From positions 19,071 through 83,070 of the forward strand of contig JAUNHY010000005.1 of NCBI GenBank assembly GCA_030523715.1: a stretch of 64,000 bases of DNA, given 5' to 3'. This document shows, piece after piece, positions 33,453 through 41,707 of the stretch (the stretch's first letter is position 1; every line of letters begins with the position of its first letter). This DNA is from Candidatus Saccharimonadota bacterium (GTDB taxonomy: Bacteria > Patescibacteriota > Saccharimonadia > Saccharimonadales > Saccharimonadaceae). The notes below the pieces were generated by a model. It saw only the letters and a program-made list of their open reading frames with translations. It did not search any database and was not told the DNA's origin. Position numbers and translations under genes: made by a program.

Positions 33453-34358
33453 ATGGCAGAAGAAGCCAAAGAAATTCTTGAGACCGCCCCAGAAGCAGTC
33501 GAAACTCCAGCTGAAGAAGTCGTTAAAGAGAAATTCGCCAAAGCTGGTAAAAAATCTAAGAAGCATCAGGAAGAAGTAAAAGCAGAAGCTGAGCGCCAAG
33601 CTCGCAAAGCTGAAGCTGCCGCTGAACCAGAGAAAAAAGCTGGTCCAAAGCCTGTTACTCGTACTCGTCTCGAACGCCGTGGTAAGAATTACCGCAAGGC
33701 AAACGAGAAAGTTGAGAAAGGTAAAGCCTATAGTCTCGAGGAAGCAGTTAAGCTTGCCGTTGCAACAAGCCCAGTTAAGTTTGATGCCACGCTAGAAATG
33801 CATTTCCGTCTCGGCGTAGACCCACGCCAGGCCGATCAAAACATTCGCGCTACCGTAACTTTGCCTGCCGGTACCGGCAAAAGCATTCGCGTAGCCGTGT
33901 TTGCTCCACTCGATATTGCTAAAGCCGCTAAGGCCGCTGGTGCAGATATCGCAGAGGACGAAGAATTCACGAAGCGTCTCGATAAAGAACAGCTCGATTT
34001 TGATGTTCTTATCTCTACGCCACAATACATGCCAAAGCTTGGTAAATATGCTCGCTTACTCGGCCCTAAAGGTTTGATGCCTAATCCAAAGGCTGGTACT
34101 GTTACGACCGATATTGAGAAGGCCGTCAAGGAAGCTAAGGCTGGTAAGATTGAATACCGCGTCGATAAGCAAGCTATCATTCATGTTGGCCTCGGAAAAG
34201 TTTCCTTCGGCGCTGATAAGCTTATGGAAAACGTAAACGCTTTCATCGAAAGCCTCAAGAGCCAAAAACCGGCATCTATCAAAGGTCAATTCGTGAAGTC
34301 TGTTTACATTACTACCACGATGGGCCCAAGTATCCTCGTAGAGAATATCTACAATTAG
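33453..34358 (+). CDS. rplA: 50S ribosomal protein L1 with N-terminal extension
   Basis: 301 aa. The L1 core starts around residue 70 (RRGKNYRKANEKVEKGKAYSLEEAVKLA), and contains FDATLEMHFRLGVDPRQADQNIR, the GPKGLMPNPKAGTVT signature and the C-terminal SVYITTTMGPSI. About 70 N-terminal residues are an Ala/Glu/Lys-rich extension not found in the usual 230-aa protein. L1 forms the stalk that moves deacylated tRNA. AAAGGA ribosome-binding site; promoter TTGCAT-17-TAAGAT upstream (about 33364-33392). rplJ-rplL do not follow. Confidence 0.97.
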   Translation: MAEEAKEILETAPEAVETPAEEVVKEKFAKAGKKSKKHQEEVKAEAERQARKAEAAAEPEKKAGPKPVTRTRLERRGKNYRKANEKVEKGKAYSLEEAVKLAVATSPVKFDATLEMHFRLGVDPRQADQNIRATVTLPAGTGKSIRVAVFAPLDIAKAAKAAGADIAEDEEFTKRLDKEQLDFDVLISTPQYMPKLGKYARLLGPKGLMPNPKAGTVTTDIEKAVKEAKAGKIEYRVDKQAIIHVGLGKVSFGADKLMENVNAFIESLKSQKPASIKGQFVKSVYITTTMGPSILVENIYN

Positions 34359-34359
34359 T

Positions 34360-35196
34360 CTAGTTTTTATCTAGCATCTTTGAAGCATCTCCGCTTGCGG
34401 AGGTGCTTTTTTCTCCATTAGTCGTTACGCCAGCTTCTATATCAGTAGAATTAGCTCCGTCCGTATTAGTATTGTCCGTCTTGTATACTTTTGCCTTAAT
34501 GGCATCATCGAAGTTGTAGAGCATATTATTGCCATTATAAACATCTATGCAGTCATATTTGGCGCCGTTTGAATAAGTTCTCTTATCTATGCCGATTTCA
34601 CTAATAACCTGCATTGCCTCCAACGTGATACTGCGACACAAAACGACCTCGTTTGAGTATGCGTAAGCCATCTTCCATGCGCCACCATCCTTGCGGTAAT
34701 AGTAGTATCCAACGCCCCCGATGGTTACGTTGGCCAGCATATAGCGATGATCCTTGGTCATACGCATCCAATTCGTGGCGTGGTTGACACTCATGCCGTC
34801 GAAGCTAATCGTTATTCTAGTGGCATTCTCGGAATGAATGCGATCTAGAGTCTCATGCGTTAGATCCTCTTCCTTTTCTAAGCCAAGGCCATCTAGCGCA
34901 ACTTGTATTTTAGAATTCTTTTCTTCTATCTCAGCTTTAAGCTCGGCAATTTCCGCATCTTTCTGGGTCGCATTATTATAAGTAGTAATCCCAAAGGCTA
35001 CTGAAGCCAATAATAGAAGGAGCACTATCACAAATGATACTTTTAGACCTACGCCTTTTTTCGAGATTGTAAGGTCGGCTATTGTCTCTTTTTCCGGAAC
35101 AACAGACATCGGCTGCATCTGCTGAGGGGCAGCCATGTTGTTTGTTGGGCCAGGATAGGCAACTTGCTGAGGAGGCACTTGGGTTTGCGGGTTCAT
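34360..35196 (-). CDS. hypothetical membrane-anchored protein
   Basis: 278 aa: Pro/Gln-rich cytoplasmic N-terminus (MNPQTQVPPQQVAYPGPTNN), one membrane segment (about 53-75), a coiled coil (about 78-105) and an outer domain with KDHRYMLANVTIGGVGYYYYRKDGG. No family recognised. It overlaps the upstream gene by one base (TAATG). The terminator of the convergent rplA lies inside the last 10 codons of this gene. Confidence 0.78.
   Translation of the reverse strand: MNPQTQVPPQQVAYPGPTNNMAAPQQMQPMSVVPEKETIADLTISKKGVGLKVSFVIVLLLLLASVAFGITTYNNATQKDAEIAELKAEIEEKNSKIQVALDGLGLEKEEDLTHETLDRIHSENATRITISFDGMSVNHATNWMRMTKDHRYMLANVTIGGVGYYYYRKDGGAWKMAYAYSNEVVLCRSITLEAMQVISEIGIDKRTYSNGAKYDCIDVYNGNNMLYNFDDAIKAKVYKTDNTNTDGANSTDIEAGVTTNGEKSTSASGDASKMLDKN
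34384..34412 (+). terminator. intrinsic terminator of rplA (inside the convergent gene)
   Basis: Hairpin AGCATCTCC-GCTTGC-GGAGGTGCT followed by TTTTTT on the plus strand. It also forms part of the coding sequence of the minus gene ending at 34360. Confidence 0.85.
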
Positions 35197-35951
35197 TATT
35201 CGATGTCCTCGTAGTTCTTTTTATCTTTGAATAGTCTCTGCATGGCTTCTTTTGTAGCGTTGAACCAAGCTGTTTCTTCATCTGTCATATTGTTTGCTTT
35301 TTCCGGTTCATAAGATTCATCTATATTTAGATAGTTATGATTCTCGTAAATAATAGCAGTTTTTATGATATTTTTATTCCACTCGTCGTTTGGATCTATC
35401 TCAAGGAATTTATTTACATATTCATCGGCCGTAATTGTTAAGTAGACCATTGGAGACGAATCGCCGCTCCAATACGAAAATGAATAATTATCTTGCGGTG
35501 CATCTTTGGTCACGCCCCAAATGCAGATACCATAGTTAAAAATAGTATATTTAACACTCTTTAGAGTATCGCTGATTTTAACTTTTTTATTGATGGCTGG
35601 GATGTAGATGTAGTCTTTAGCAATAGCCGGCTTAGCGGGGTCTATGCTCGCTAAGGTATTATACGAATTATCTTCCGGCTCTACATCTGGCATATCTGGC
35701 TGCTCGGTTTCACTATTGTCGTTGAGCATATTCTTTTTTAGCCTTAGCTCGTAATACTGGCGAATTTGCGCGACTTGTTCTTTATATTCTGCCTTAGCCT
35801 CTTCGTAAGCTTCAGCTGATATCTCGTCACGATTCGGCATGTTTGTGTAAGTAAAAGCTAAAATAACACCTAGGGCAACAGAAATCACGGCAAATACTAT
35901 TCCGATAATCATCCAGGTTTTTGGGTTTTTGACCTTTTTGGCCTCTTCCAT
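35196..35951 (-). CDS. hypothetical membrane-anchored protein
   Basis: 251 aa from ATG 35951 after GGAGG. One membrane segment (about 12-34), a coiled-coil stretch (about 42-70), an acidic linker and an outer domain beginning DYIYIPAINKKVKI. That short motif resembles the start of a sortase fold, but no catalytic Cys, His or Arg block follows. Probably an anchored partner of the gene at 34360, with which it is coupled. A -10 TAAAAT lies about 25 nt upstream of the start. Confidence 0.78.
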   Translation of the reverse strand: MEEAKKVKNPKTWMIIGIVFAVISVALGVILAFTYTNMPNRDEISAEAYEEAKAEYKEQVAQIRQYYELRLKKNMLNDNSETEQPDMPDVEPEDNSYNTLASIDPAKPAIAKDYIYIPAINKKVKISDTLKSVKYTIFNYGICIWGVTKDAPQDNYSFSYWSGDSSPMVYLTITADEYVNKFLEIDPNDEWNKNIIKTAIIYENHNYLNIDESYEPEKANNMTDEETAWFNATKEAMQRLFKDKKNYEDIE

Positions 35952-36006
35952 CAAAATACCTCCTTTTTCTTTTTATATTTTACCATAAGCGCCCGAATCA
36001 AAACAT

Positions 36007-36039
36007 AAAAAATATGCCCTCTCGAGTGGGGCATATTTT
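36007..36039 (-). terminator. intrinsic terminator of rpmG
   Basis: Minus-strand stem AAAATATGCCC...GGGCATATTTT followed by T-rich sequence. Confidence 0.88.
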
Positions 36040-36041
36040 GT

Positions 36042-36251
36042 TTAGCGCTTCTTTTCCTTTACTTCGTTGCGGCCAAGGTTCTTCTTCGTCTCAGTGAAGA
36101 CCACGTGTTTGCGCAAAACTGGGTCATACTTGCGAAGGCTGAGCTTGTCTGGCGTGTTCATGGTGTTCTTCTTGGTATAGTAAAGGCGAATACCAGATTC
36201 TTCAGAAACCAAACCAACAAGCTTGCGCTTGGTATTATTTTTCTTTGCCAT
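36042..36251 (-). CDS. rpmG: 50S ribosomal protein L33
   Basis: 69 aa, longer than the usual 49-55 because of a basic C-terminal tail. [48 protein letters not shown] (in outline) is L33. No CxxC pairs, so it is the zinc-free form. The ATG lies 9 nt after TAAAAT (preceded by TGTGC) without a ribosome-binding site, so it may be leaderless. Confidence 0.93.
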   Translation of the reverse strand: MAKKNNTKRKLVGLVSEESGIRLYYTKKNTMNTPDKLSLRKYDPVLRKHVVFTETKKNLGRNEVKEKKR

Positions 36252-36327
36252 ATTGTTGATATTTTAGCACATCTGTTAGATTTTGTAAAATGCTGAGTTT
36301 GCTATAATTAATATAAAGGAGATACTT

Positions 36328-36642
36328 ATGATAATTATCAATGGTACAAATGACAATTTTCAAAAAGAAGTTCTCGAGTCCGAATTGCCGGTTTTAGTTG
36401 ATTTTAATGCGACTTGGTGCCCACCGTGCCAGGCTCTTCATCCTATTCTAGAAGAAATCGCCAACGAGGGTGGAGATTTTAAGATTGTAGCCGTAGATAT
36501 AGATGATGAAGAAGAACTAGCCGAAAAATTCAATATTAGTTCGATTCCCTGCTTGATTCTATTTAATGATGGCGTTGAAGTTGATCGCAAGATTGGCCTT
36601 CAGCCCAAAAAACGGCTCCAGAAAATGCTAGGAGTTAAATAA
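36328..36642 (+). CDS. trxA: thioredoxin
   Basis: 104 aa. The redox-active motif is WCPPCQ (about residues 30-35; Pro-Pro rather than Gly-Pro between the cysteines), with the cis-proline SSIPC about residue 72. It reduces protein disulfides in the cytoplasm using TrxB. TATAAT at 36303-36308 and an AAAGGAGAT ribosome-binding site precede it. Its stop overlaps the trxB start by one base. Confidence 0.93.
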   Translation: MIIINGTNDNFQKEVLESELPVLVDFNATWCPPCQALHPILEEIANEGGDFKIVAVDIDDEEELAEKFNISSIPCLILFNDGVEVDRKIGLQPKKRLQKMLGVK

Positions 36643-37538
36643 TGTACGATATTGCTATAGTCGGTGCTGGCCCAGCAGGATTAACTGCTGGTATCTATGC
36701 CGTCCGCGCAAACAAAAAAGTGATAGTTTTTGAGGCACTCACGGCCGGTGGCCAAATCATTAATACTTCACATATCGATAATTATCCAGTCGCTCCTCAT
36801 ATAACAGGCCTCGAGTTTGGCCAAACTCTCGAAAAGCAGGCCAAAGATTTAGACGTCGAGATTGAATACTCCGAAGTAACCCATATCGTGAAAGAAAATA
36901 ACAGATTCATGATAAGGACTGAAGATGAAACCTATTTCTCTAGGGCCGTCATTATTGCATCTGGTACTTCCCCACGAAAGCTTGGCCTAGAGAACGAAGA
37001 TGTTTTTGTCGGGAAAGGTATTTCTTATTGCGCCACCTGCGACGGAGCTTTTTACAAAGGAAAGACTGTCGCCGTTAATGGTGGCGGTAATTCTGCTTTA
37101 CATGAAGCTCTTTATCTTTCTGATATTGCTGCAAAAGTTTATCTAATTCATCGCCGGAACGAATTTCGCGCTTCAGATAATCTTGTAGACAAAGTGAAAG
37201 CAAAAGATAATATTGAGCTAGTTCTCGAATCTAGCATCATTGAACTACTGGGAGACGGCCATTTACAGGGTATTAAAACCGATACTGGCCGAGAAATAGA
37301 GCTGGACGGTTTGTTTGTTTCGATTGGCCGCACGCCGAATACCAAAAATCTTATCGATGGTTTAGAATTAGTAGAGGGGGATTACGCTAAAGCTAATGAA
37401 GATTGCCATACTAATATCCCCGGCGTCTTTGTAGCTGGTGATGTTCGCAGCAAAGAGCTGCGCCAACTCGTTACTGCTACGAGCGACGGTGCGATTGCAG
37501 CAACAGAAGCCGTAAACTATCTTAAGGAGGTTCAGTGA
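36642..37538 (+). CDS. trxB: thioredoxin reductase
   Basis: 298 aa FAD/NAD(P)H enzyme. FAD motif IVGAGPAGLTAGIYAVRA at the N-terminus, redox pair YCATCDG (about residue 130), the second nucleotide motif VNGGGNSALHEALYL with HRRNEFRA, and the FAD-binding GVFVAGDVR. It recycles thioredoxin. The GTG of the next gene overlaps its TGA stop, making a trxA-trxB-acetyltransferase operon. Confidence 0.95.
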   Translation: MYDIAIVGAGPAGLTAGIYAVRANKKVIVFEALTAGGQIINTSHIDNYPVAPHITGLEFGQTLEKQAKDLDVEIEYSEVTHIVKENNRFMIRTEDETYFSRAVIIASGTSPRKLGLENEDVFVGKGISYCATCDGAFYKGKTVAVNGGGNSALHEALYLSDIAAKVYLIHRRNEFRASDNLVDKVKAKDNIELVLESSIIELLGDGHLQGIKTDTGREIELDGLFVSIGRTPNTKNLIDGLELVEGDYAKANEDCHTNIPGVFVAGDVRSKELRQLVTATSDGAIAATEAVNYLKEVQ

Positions 37539-38596
37539 ACGAAAAAGAAAAAATGCTGGCCGGAAACTGGTACTTAGCTAATGACGCCCAGTTAGTCACC
37601 GAAAGAACCACGACGCGCACGCTTTTACAACGCTATAATCTGACGATTGCATCCGATTTTATGGGGCGCGACGCTCAACTTCGTCAAATTCTCGGAAAAG
37701 CCGGCAATAATCTCAAGATCGAACAACCTTTCTGGTGTGACTACGGCAAAAATATAGAGATTGGCGAAAACTTTTATTCCAACTTTGGTTTAACTATTCT
37801 TGATGGAGCAAAGGTTACGATTGGCGATAACGTAAAATTTGGTCCGAACTGCAACCTTTACACCGTCACGCATCCGAAAGAAACCGAAAAACGTAATCAA
37901 GGCTTAGAGCAAGCACTTCCGATTACGATCGGTAATAACGTCTGGCTAGGTGGAAACGTGACAATCTTGCCAGGTGTTTCAATTGGCGATAATGCAATTA
38001 TTGGCGCTGGGAGCGTTGTTACGAAAAATGTACCAGCTAATACGATTTTCGCCGGCGTTCCTGCCAAAAAGATTTCCGTAAACTATGACACTGAGTGGCA
38101 GACAATTATCGACATAACTGATAAGGCGCTTAAAGGCGACATTAAGCTATCGACATCTAATATCCAGCGCGATTTTTCGATTGGTTACGGCCGCGCCGTA
38201 CAACTTCTCTCTATGATGGAAGATGCCGGCATCATTAAACGCATTGATAACGGCAAATATGAATTATCCATTAAGTCTATTTATGACATTAATATTCCAG
38301 AAGGCATCGCAGTCAACTTCCCTGAAGATTTAGAGTATTATACCGCAAACTGGCAACTTATTGTCAATGTTTTGGATTTTGTACTGAAGTCCGGTAAAGA
38401 TAGTCTAAGCGTCGCTTTAATACAAAAAATCTGTCATATTGGTTATCATCGCGCCACTTTATTGATTGACACAATGGAAGCAAACGATATTGTTAAGCGC
38501 GAAAAACAAAATGGTAAAACTGTCATAAAGCTGGCTATTTCTAGCCTTAACGAGATAGAGATACCGAGTAGCGTCAAAATCGATTTACCGAAATAA
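37535..38596 (+). CDS. left-handed beta-helix O-acetyltransferase fused to two FtsK-gamma winged-helix domains
   Basis: 353 aa. Residues 1-182 form a maltose/galactoside O-acetyltransferase: MLAGNWYLAND, FWCDYGKNIEIGENFYSNFG, catalytic His113 in THP, hexapeptide repeats and the GAGSVVTKNVP and AGVPAKKI ending. Residues about 185-250 contain LSTSNIQRDFSIGYGRA and MMEDAGIIKR, and residues 270-335 LSVALIQKICHIGYHRA and TMEANDIVKR: both match the DNA-binding FtsK gamma domain (usual form S-LIQR-F-IGYNRA). The GTG start follows AAGGAGG and overlaps the trxB stop (GTGA). It is not an FtsK fragment: no motor domain. I know of no described role for such a fusion. Confidence 0.85.
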   Translation: MNEKEKMLAGNWYLANDAQLVTERTTTRTLLQRYNLTIASDFMGRDAQLRQILGKAGNNLKIEQPFWCDYGKNIEIGENFYSNFGLTILDGAKVTIGDNVKFGPNCNLYTVTHPKETEKRNQGLEQALPITIGNNVWLGGNVTILPGVSIGDNAIIGAGSVVTKNVPANTIFAGVPAKKISVNYDTEWQTIIDITDKALKGDIKLSTSNIQRDFSIGYGRAVQLLSMMEDAGIIKRIDNGKYELSIKSIYDINIPEGIAVNFPEDLEYYTANWQLIVNVLDFVLKSGKDSLSVALIQKICHIGYHRATLLIDTMEANDIVKREKQNGKTVIKLAISSLNEIEIPSSVKIDLPK

Positions 38597-38620
38597 GCGT
38601 ATGCTATAATGGCCTTAGAT

Positions 38621-39076
38621 ATGCATAAAACAAAGCGTCATCTACTTAAGATAGTTCCTGTATTATCTGGCGTTGCTCTCTTATTCGTCTTAGCCGGTAG
38701 CACCGCAATGTTATTGCGTTCTCCGGACGATATAGTAGAGACGGAGACCTCGGATAATCCAGAAACAGCCGAGACGACCGCCGAGGAACCGAAAGATACG
38801 TCCGTAAAAATCGAAGCCGATAAAAACACTGATTGGAGTTACGAAATTGAAGATCAGGATATTATCGAATTGAGTGATTCTCAGTTTAATGAGTTTGTTT
38901 CGGTCCTAAACGACAAAACTGAAACTACGCATGAGTTTTTCTTTAAAGGGTTGCAAGAAGGCTCCACGGTCATAAGATTCACATCGGACGACGGTAAGCT
39001 TGTAGAGTACTCCGTAAATGTTGATACTGACCTAAACGCCACTTTGGAAATTATAGATAATACCGTCACCGAGTAG
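38621..39076 (+). CDS. membrane-anchored hypothetical protein
   Basis: 151 aa: basic start (MHKTKRHLLK), a membrane anchor (about 11-32), an acidic linker and a beta-rich outer domain with QEGSTVIRFTSDDGKLVEYSVNV, slightly like a chagasin-type inhibitor fold but too short to say. TATAAT at 38605-38610 lies 10 nt before the ATG and there is no ribosome-binding site; an earlier in-frame ATG at 38609 overlaps the -10 and is not usable. Probably leaderless. Confidence 0.7.
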   Translation: MHKTKRHLLKIVPVLSGVALLFVLAGSTAMLLRSPDDIVETETSDNPETAETTAEEPKDTSVKIEADKNTDWSYEIEDQDIIELSDSQFNEFVSVLNDKTETTHEFFFKGLQEGSTVIRFTSDDGKLVEYSVNVDTDLNATLEIIDNTVTE

Positions 39077-39078
39077 GA

Positions 39079-39107
39079 TTGACTCAACTGTTATTTTAGG
39101 TTATTAT
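39079..39107 (+). promoter_or_regulatory. promoter of the VanZ-like gene
   Basis: TTGACT (39079-39084), 17-bp spacer, TATTAT (39102-39107). Confidence 0.75.
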
Positions 39108-39150
39108 ATTTTTTGAGTTAAAACTTGCAATTTAAAAGGGGGTGTTTTCG

Positions 39151-39588
39151 TTGACGGTAAAGAAGGCGTTTCGCTGGCTTCTGGTGTTGATATGGCTAGC
39201 GTTTACAATATTTCTCTCTCGCCAAAATGGCGTCGGCAGTTCTACGTTGTCTGGGGGTGTTGCTACTGGCCTTAGTGGTTTTCTCGCAAAAATTGGCATC
39301 AAAGTAAACTACTACAGTTTTCATGCGTTTTTACGCCAAATGGCACACTTTGGCATACATCTTGTGTTAGCAATTCTCTTCTACCGAGCCCTCGTGTTGG
39401 TATGTAGAGGCTTTAAGACAAGCATCTGCCTCAGCTTGCTCTTCTGTGGGCTGGTTGCACTTTATGATGAGTATGTTCAATATTATAGGCCCGGACGCGT
39501 CTTCGACCTGGAAGATATTGCGCTGAACTTATTAGGCGTAAGCCTTGGCGTCATTCTCGGCATTCTTTCCGTTAAACAAAACGAATAA
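39151..39588 (+). CDS. VanZ-like membrane protein
   Basis: 145 aa with four hydrophobic segments. Motifs of the VanZ family are present: an early LSRQNG, FLRQMAHFGIHLVLAILFYRAL, and DEYVQYYRPGRVFDLEDIALNLLG. VanZ confers low-level teicoplanin resistance in enterococci; most homologues have no known role. The start is probably TTG at 39151, 6 nt after AAGGGGGTG; a GTG at 39142 overlaps that site. Confidence 0.82.
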   Translation: MTVKKAFRWLLVLIWLAFTIFLSRQNGVGSSTLSGGVATGLSGFLAKIGIKVNYYSFHAFLRQMAHFGIHLVLAILFYRALVLVCRGFKTSICLSLLFCGLVALYDEYVQYYRPGRVFDLEDIALNLLGVSLGVILGILSVKQNE

Positions 39589-39612
39589 CCACCTCGCAAG
39601 GGGTGGTTTTTT
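39588..39612 (+). terminator. intrinsic terminator of the VanZ-like gene
   Basis: Hairpin ACCACCTC-loop-GGGTGGT followed by TTTTTT. Confidence 0.87.
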
Positions 39613-39639
39613 ATAGTTTCGTATCTTAAAATATTATTA

Positions 39640-40296
39640 ATGTTGGAGTTGAGAAATATTTGTTATAAGATTGGGAGGCGCGAAATTCTGCATAATGTTT
39701 CTTTTTGCGTTGGTTCTAAAGAGTTTGTAGCAATTACTGGTCCAAATGGAAGCGGCAAATCAACCTTGCTTCAGATTATAATGGGTATTCGTCAGCCTTC
39801 TTCAGGGAATATTATCTTTAATGGTAAAGACATATCCAAAATATCTATTACTGATCGCGCAAAAATTGGCCTTGCGTATTCTTTTCAGCAACCTGTACTT
39901 TTTAAAGGATTAACGGTAAAGGATATTCTCCAAATATCCGCTACTGGAAATGAGACATTCCTAGTTGATAATGATACTGACTACGGCGAGCTTCTACGGG
40001 CCGTCGGTCTCAGCCCAGAAGAATACTTAGGACGCGAGATTAACGACTCATTATCTGGCGGCGAACTTAAGCGTATCGAGATTGCCTCGGCGTTTGCGAG
40101 AAACGCTAAACTAACACTCTTCGATGAGCCCGAAGCTGGCATAGACCTATGGAGTTTCGATAAGCTAATTAAACTATTTAGGAATCGTCCAGACAAGGCG
40201 ATAATCGTGATATCTCACCAGAAACGCATATTAGATGTGGCTGATAGGGTCTTAAAGCTAGAGAATGGTCGGATTAGTGAGGTTACGAAGTTATGA
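39640..40296 (+). CDS. Fe-S assembly ATPase SufC/SmsC-like
   Basis: 218 aa ABC ATPase, shorter than SufC (about 250). Walker A GPNGSGKST (about residue 34-42), Q-loop SFQQPVLFKGLTV, signature LSGGELKRIEIASAFARN, DEPEAGID in place of the usual DEPDSGLD, and a switch His in VISHQKR. It powers the SufB-like scaffold encoded next. A -10 TAAAAT lies 7 nt before the ATG and no ribosome-binding site is seen: leaderless. No sufS, sufU or sufE is near. Confidence 0.88.
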   Translation: MLELRNICYKIGRREILHNVSFCVGSKEFVAITGPNGSGKSTLLQIIMGIRQPSSGNIIFNGKDISKISITDRAKIGLAYSFQQPVLFKGLTVKDILQISATGNETFLVDNDTDYGELLRAVGLSPEEYLGREINDSLSGGELKRIEIASAFARNAKLTLFDEPEAGIDLWSFDKLIKLFRNRPDKAIIVISHQKRILDVADRVLKLENGRISEVTKL

Positions 40297-41216
40297 TGAA
40301 TCTCGACGAAATTGAACAGAAATTACTGAAAGATGTTGCCAGCATTACCTCTGTTCCAGAAGGAGCCTATAATTTTCGCGTAAATGGCGAGTCTATCAGT
40401 AGACAGAGCTCCGAACATATTAATATTGTGCCAAAAATCAATAAGAGCGGCATTGATATCTATATTTCGCCGGACACAAAAGACGAAGTAGTGCATATCC
40501 CCGTAATCATCAGCAAAAGTGGACTAAAGGAGGCCGTCTATAATGACTTCCATATTGGCGATAACTGCGAGGTGACGATTGTAGCTGGCTGCGGGATCTA
40601 TAACTGCGGCACAGACGATTCGGTACATGACGGAATCCATACTTTTTATATCGGTAGAGGTTCTAAGGTCAAGTATATCGAAAAACACTACGGAGCCGGT
40701 CCTGGCGCAGGCAAAATACTAAATCCTGTCACGAACTTATATCTTGAGCCAGGTAGTTACGCGGAATTAGAAATGGAGCAAATCAGAGGCGTCGACTCTA
40801 CTAAGCGCCTGACTCATGCCGAGCTAAAAGATGGTTCAAAAATTTTAATTCAAGAGCGACTCCTTACTCATGGCAGACAAACAGCTAATAGTATTATCGA
40901 AGTTACAATGCTCGAAAAGAATACAAGTGCCGACATTGTTTCCCGTTCGGTTGCAAGAGATTACTCGCGCCAAAGCTTCACTTCCCATATAATCGGTGAG
41001 GCTCTTTGTAGGGGCCACTCCGAGTGTGACGCAATCATGATGGAAAACGCACAAGTTGTAGCTACGCCTTCTCTTGAGGCTAGTGATATAAACGCCGAGC
41101 TCATACATGAGGCTGCTATTGGAAAGATTGCTGGCACTCAATTGACTAAGTTGATGACGTTAGGATTGACGCGAAATCAGGCAGAATCGCAGATTATTAA
41201 TGGATTTTTGAAATAA
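40293..41216 (+). CDS. Fe-S scaffold SufB/SmsB-like protein
   Basis: 307 aa, about two-thirds the length of SufB. The beta-helix core shows GDNCEVTIVAGCGIYNCGTDDSVHDG with three cysteines, KYIEKHYGAG, and the C-terminal GEALCRGHSECDAIMMEN and INAELIHEAAIGKIAGTQLTKLMTLGLTRNQAE, typical of SufB/SufD. It overlaps the ATPase gene by 4 nt (ATGA). The two-gene unit with a short scaffold matches the SUF-like minimal system (SMS) known in archaea and some CPR genomes; assignment to SMS rather than SUF is inference. Confidence 0.88.
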   Translation: MMNLDEIEQKLLKDVASITSVPEGAYNFRVNGESISRQSSEHINIVPKINKSGIDIYISPDTKDEVVHIPVIISKSGLKEAVYNDFHIGDNCEVTIVAGCGIYNCGTDDSVHDGIHTFYIGRGSKVKYIEKHYGAGPGAGKILNPVTNLYLEPGSYAELEMEQIRGVDSTKRLTHAELKDGSKILIQERLLTHGRQTANSIIEVTMLEKNTSADIVSRSVARDYSRQSFTSHIIGEALCRGHSECDAIMMENAQVVATPSLEASDINAELIHEAAIGKIAGTQLTKLMTLGLTRNQAESQIINGFLK

Positions 41217-41227
41217 GGCATAAAAAA

Positions 41228-41303
41228 TGGAGCCGCGACCGGGATTTGAACCCGGGACCTCATCCTTACCATGGATGCGCTCTACCGACTGAGCTATCGC
41301 GGC
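41228..41303 (-). tRNA. tRNA-Thr (anticodon GGT)
   Basis: Complete cloverleaf on the minus strand: acceptor GCCGCGA/TCGCGGC, D arm AGCTCAGTCGGTAGAGC, anticodon stem CATCC/GGATG with loop ATGGTAA (anticodon GGT), T arm GGGTTCAAATCCC, discriminator T and encoded CCA. A -10 TAAAAT at 41319-41314 is 11 nt upstream. Confidence 0.96.
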
Positions 41304-41331
41304 AACTTACGTGATTTTATCATATTATGCC

Positions 41332-41367
41332 AAAAAAATAAAGAGCTCACGCATATATGAACTCTTT
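41332..41367 (-). terminator. intrinsic terminator of the parAB-frr operon
   Basis: Minus-strand stem AAAGAG(T)TC...GAGCTCTTT followed by ATTTTTTT, located after the last small membrane-protein gene. Confidence 0.75.
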
Positions 41368-41385
41368 ATCCGCAATGTATAAGGA

Positions 41386-41706
41386 TTAATCGTTATCTAT
41401 CATTTCGAATGAGTTTTCGAATATCTTATTTGCTCTACGTTGCATATTTATTGTATTAATAGCCGTGATGACAAAAATAAAAATAGTCATGACAATTATC
41501 AATGCGGCAATAATAAAGATAAAAGTATGCGCTGCCTTCATAGGCCTTAGATCAAAGTCACTCGGTCGGAGATGATCTTCTGCCATTTCGTGGTCGTATT
41601 CGATGGCAAACTTGCGGCGACACGATTTACATTCGACATCACGTTCGCCTACTTTAAAATCTAGATTCGCATTACAGTTTGGGCACTTTTTCTCAATTAT
41701 TTTCAT
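41386..41706 (-). CDS. zinc-ribbon membrane protein
   Basis: 106 aa. An N-terminal zinc ribbon with CPNC (residues 8-11) and CKSC (27-30), then one membrane segment (about 62-88) and a short tail. Likely a small membrane regulator or partner; function unknown. Last of three consecutive membrane-protein genes downstream of frr. Confidence 0.8.
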   Translation of the reverse strand: MKIIEKKCPNCNANLDFKVGERDVECKSCRRKFAIEYDHEMAEDHLRPSDFDLRPMKAAHTFIFIIAALIIVMTIFIFVITAINTINMQRRANKIFENSFEMIDND

Positions 41707-41707
41707 A

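Noticed and set aside
35196..35951. Sortase
   Set aside because: Only a short IPAINKKVKI-like stretch is similar; there is no TLxTC cysteine motif, no catalytic histidine block and no C-terminal arginine motif.
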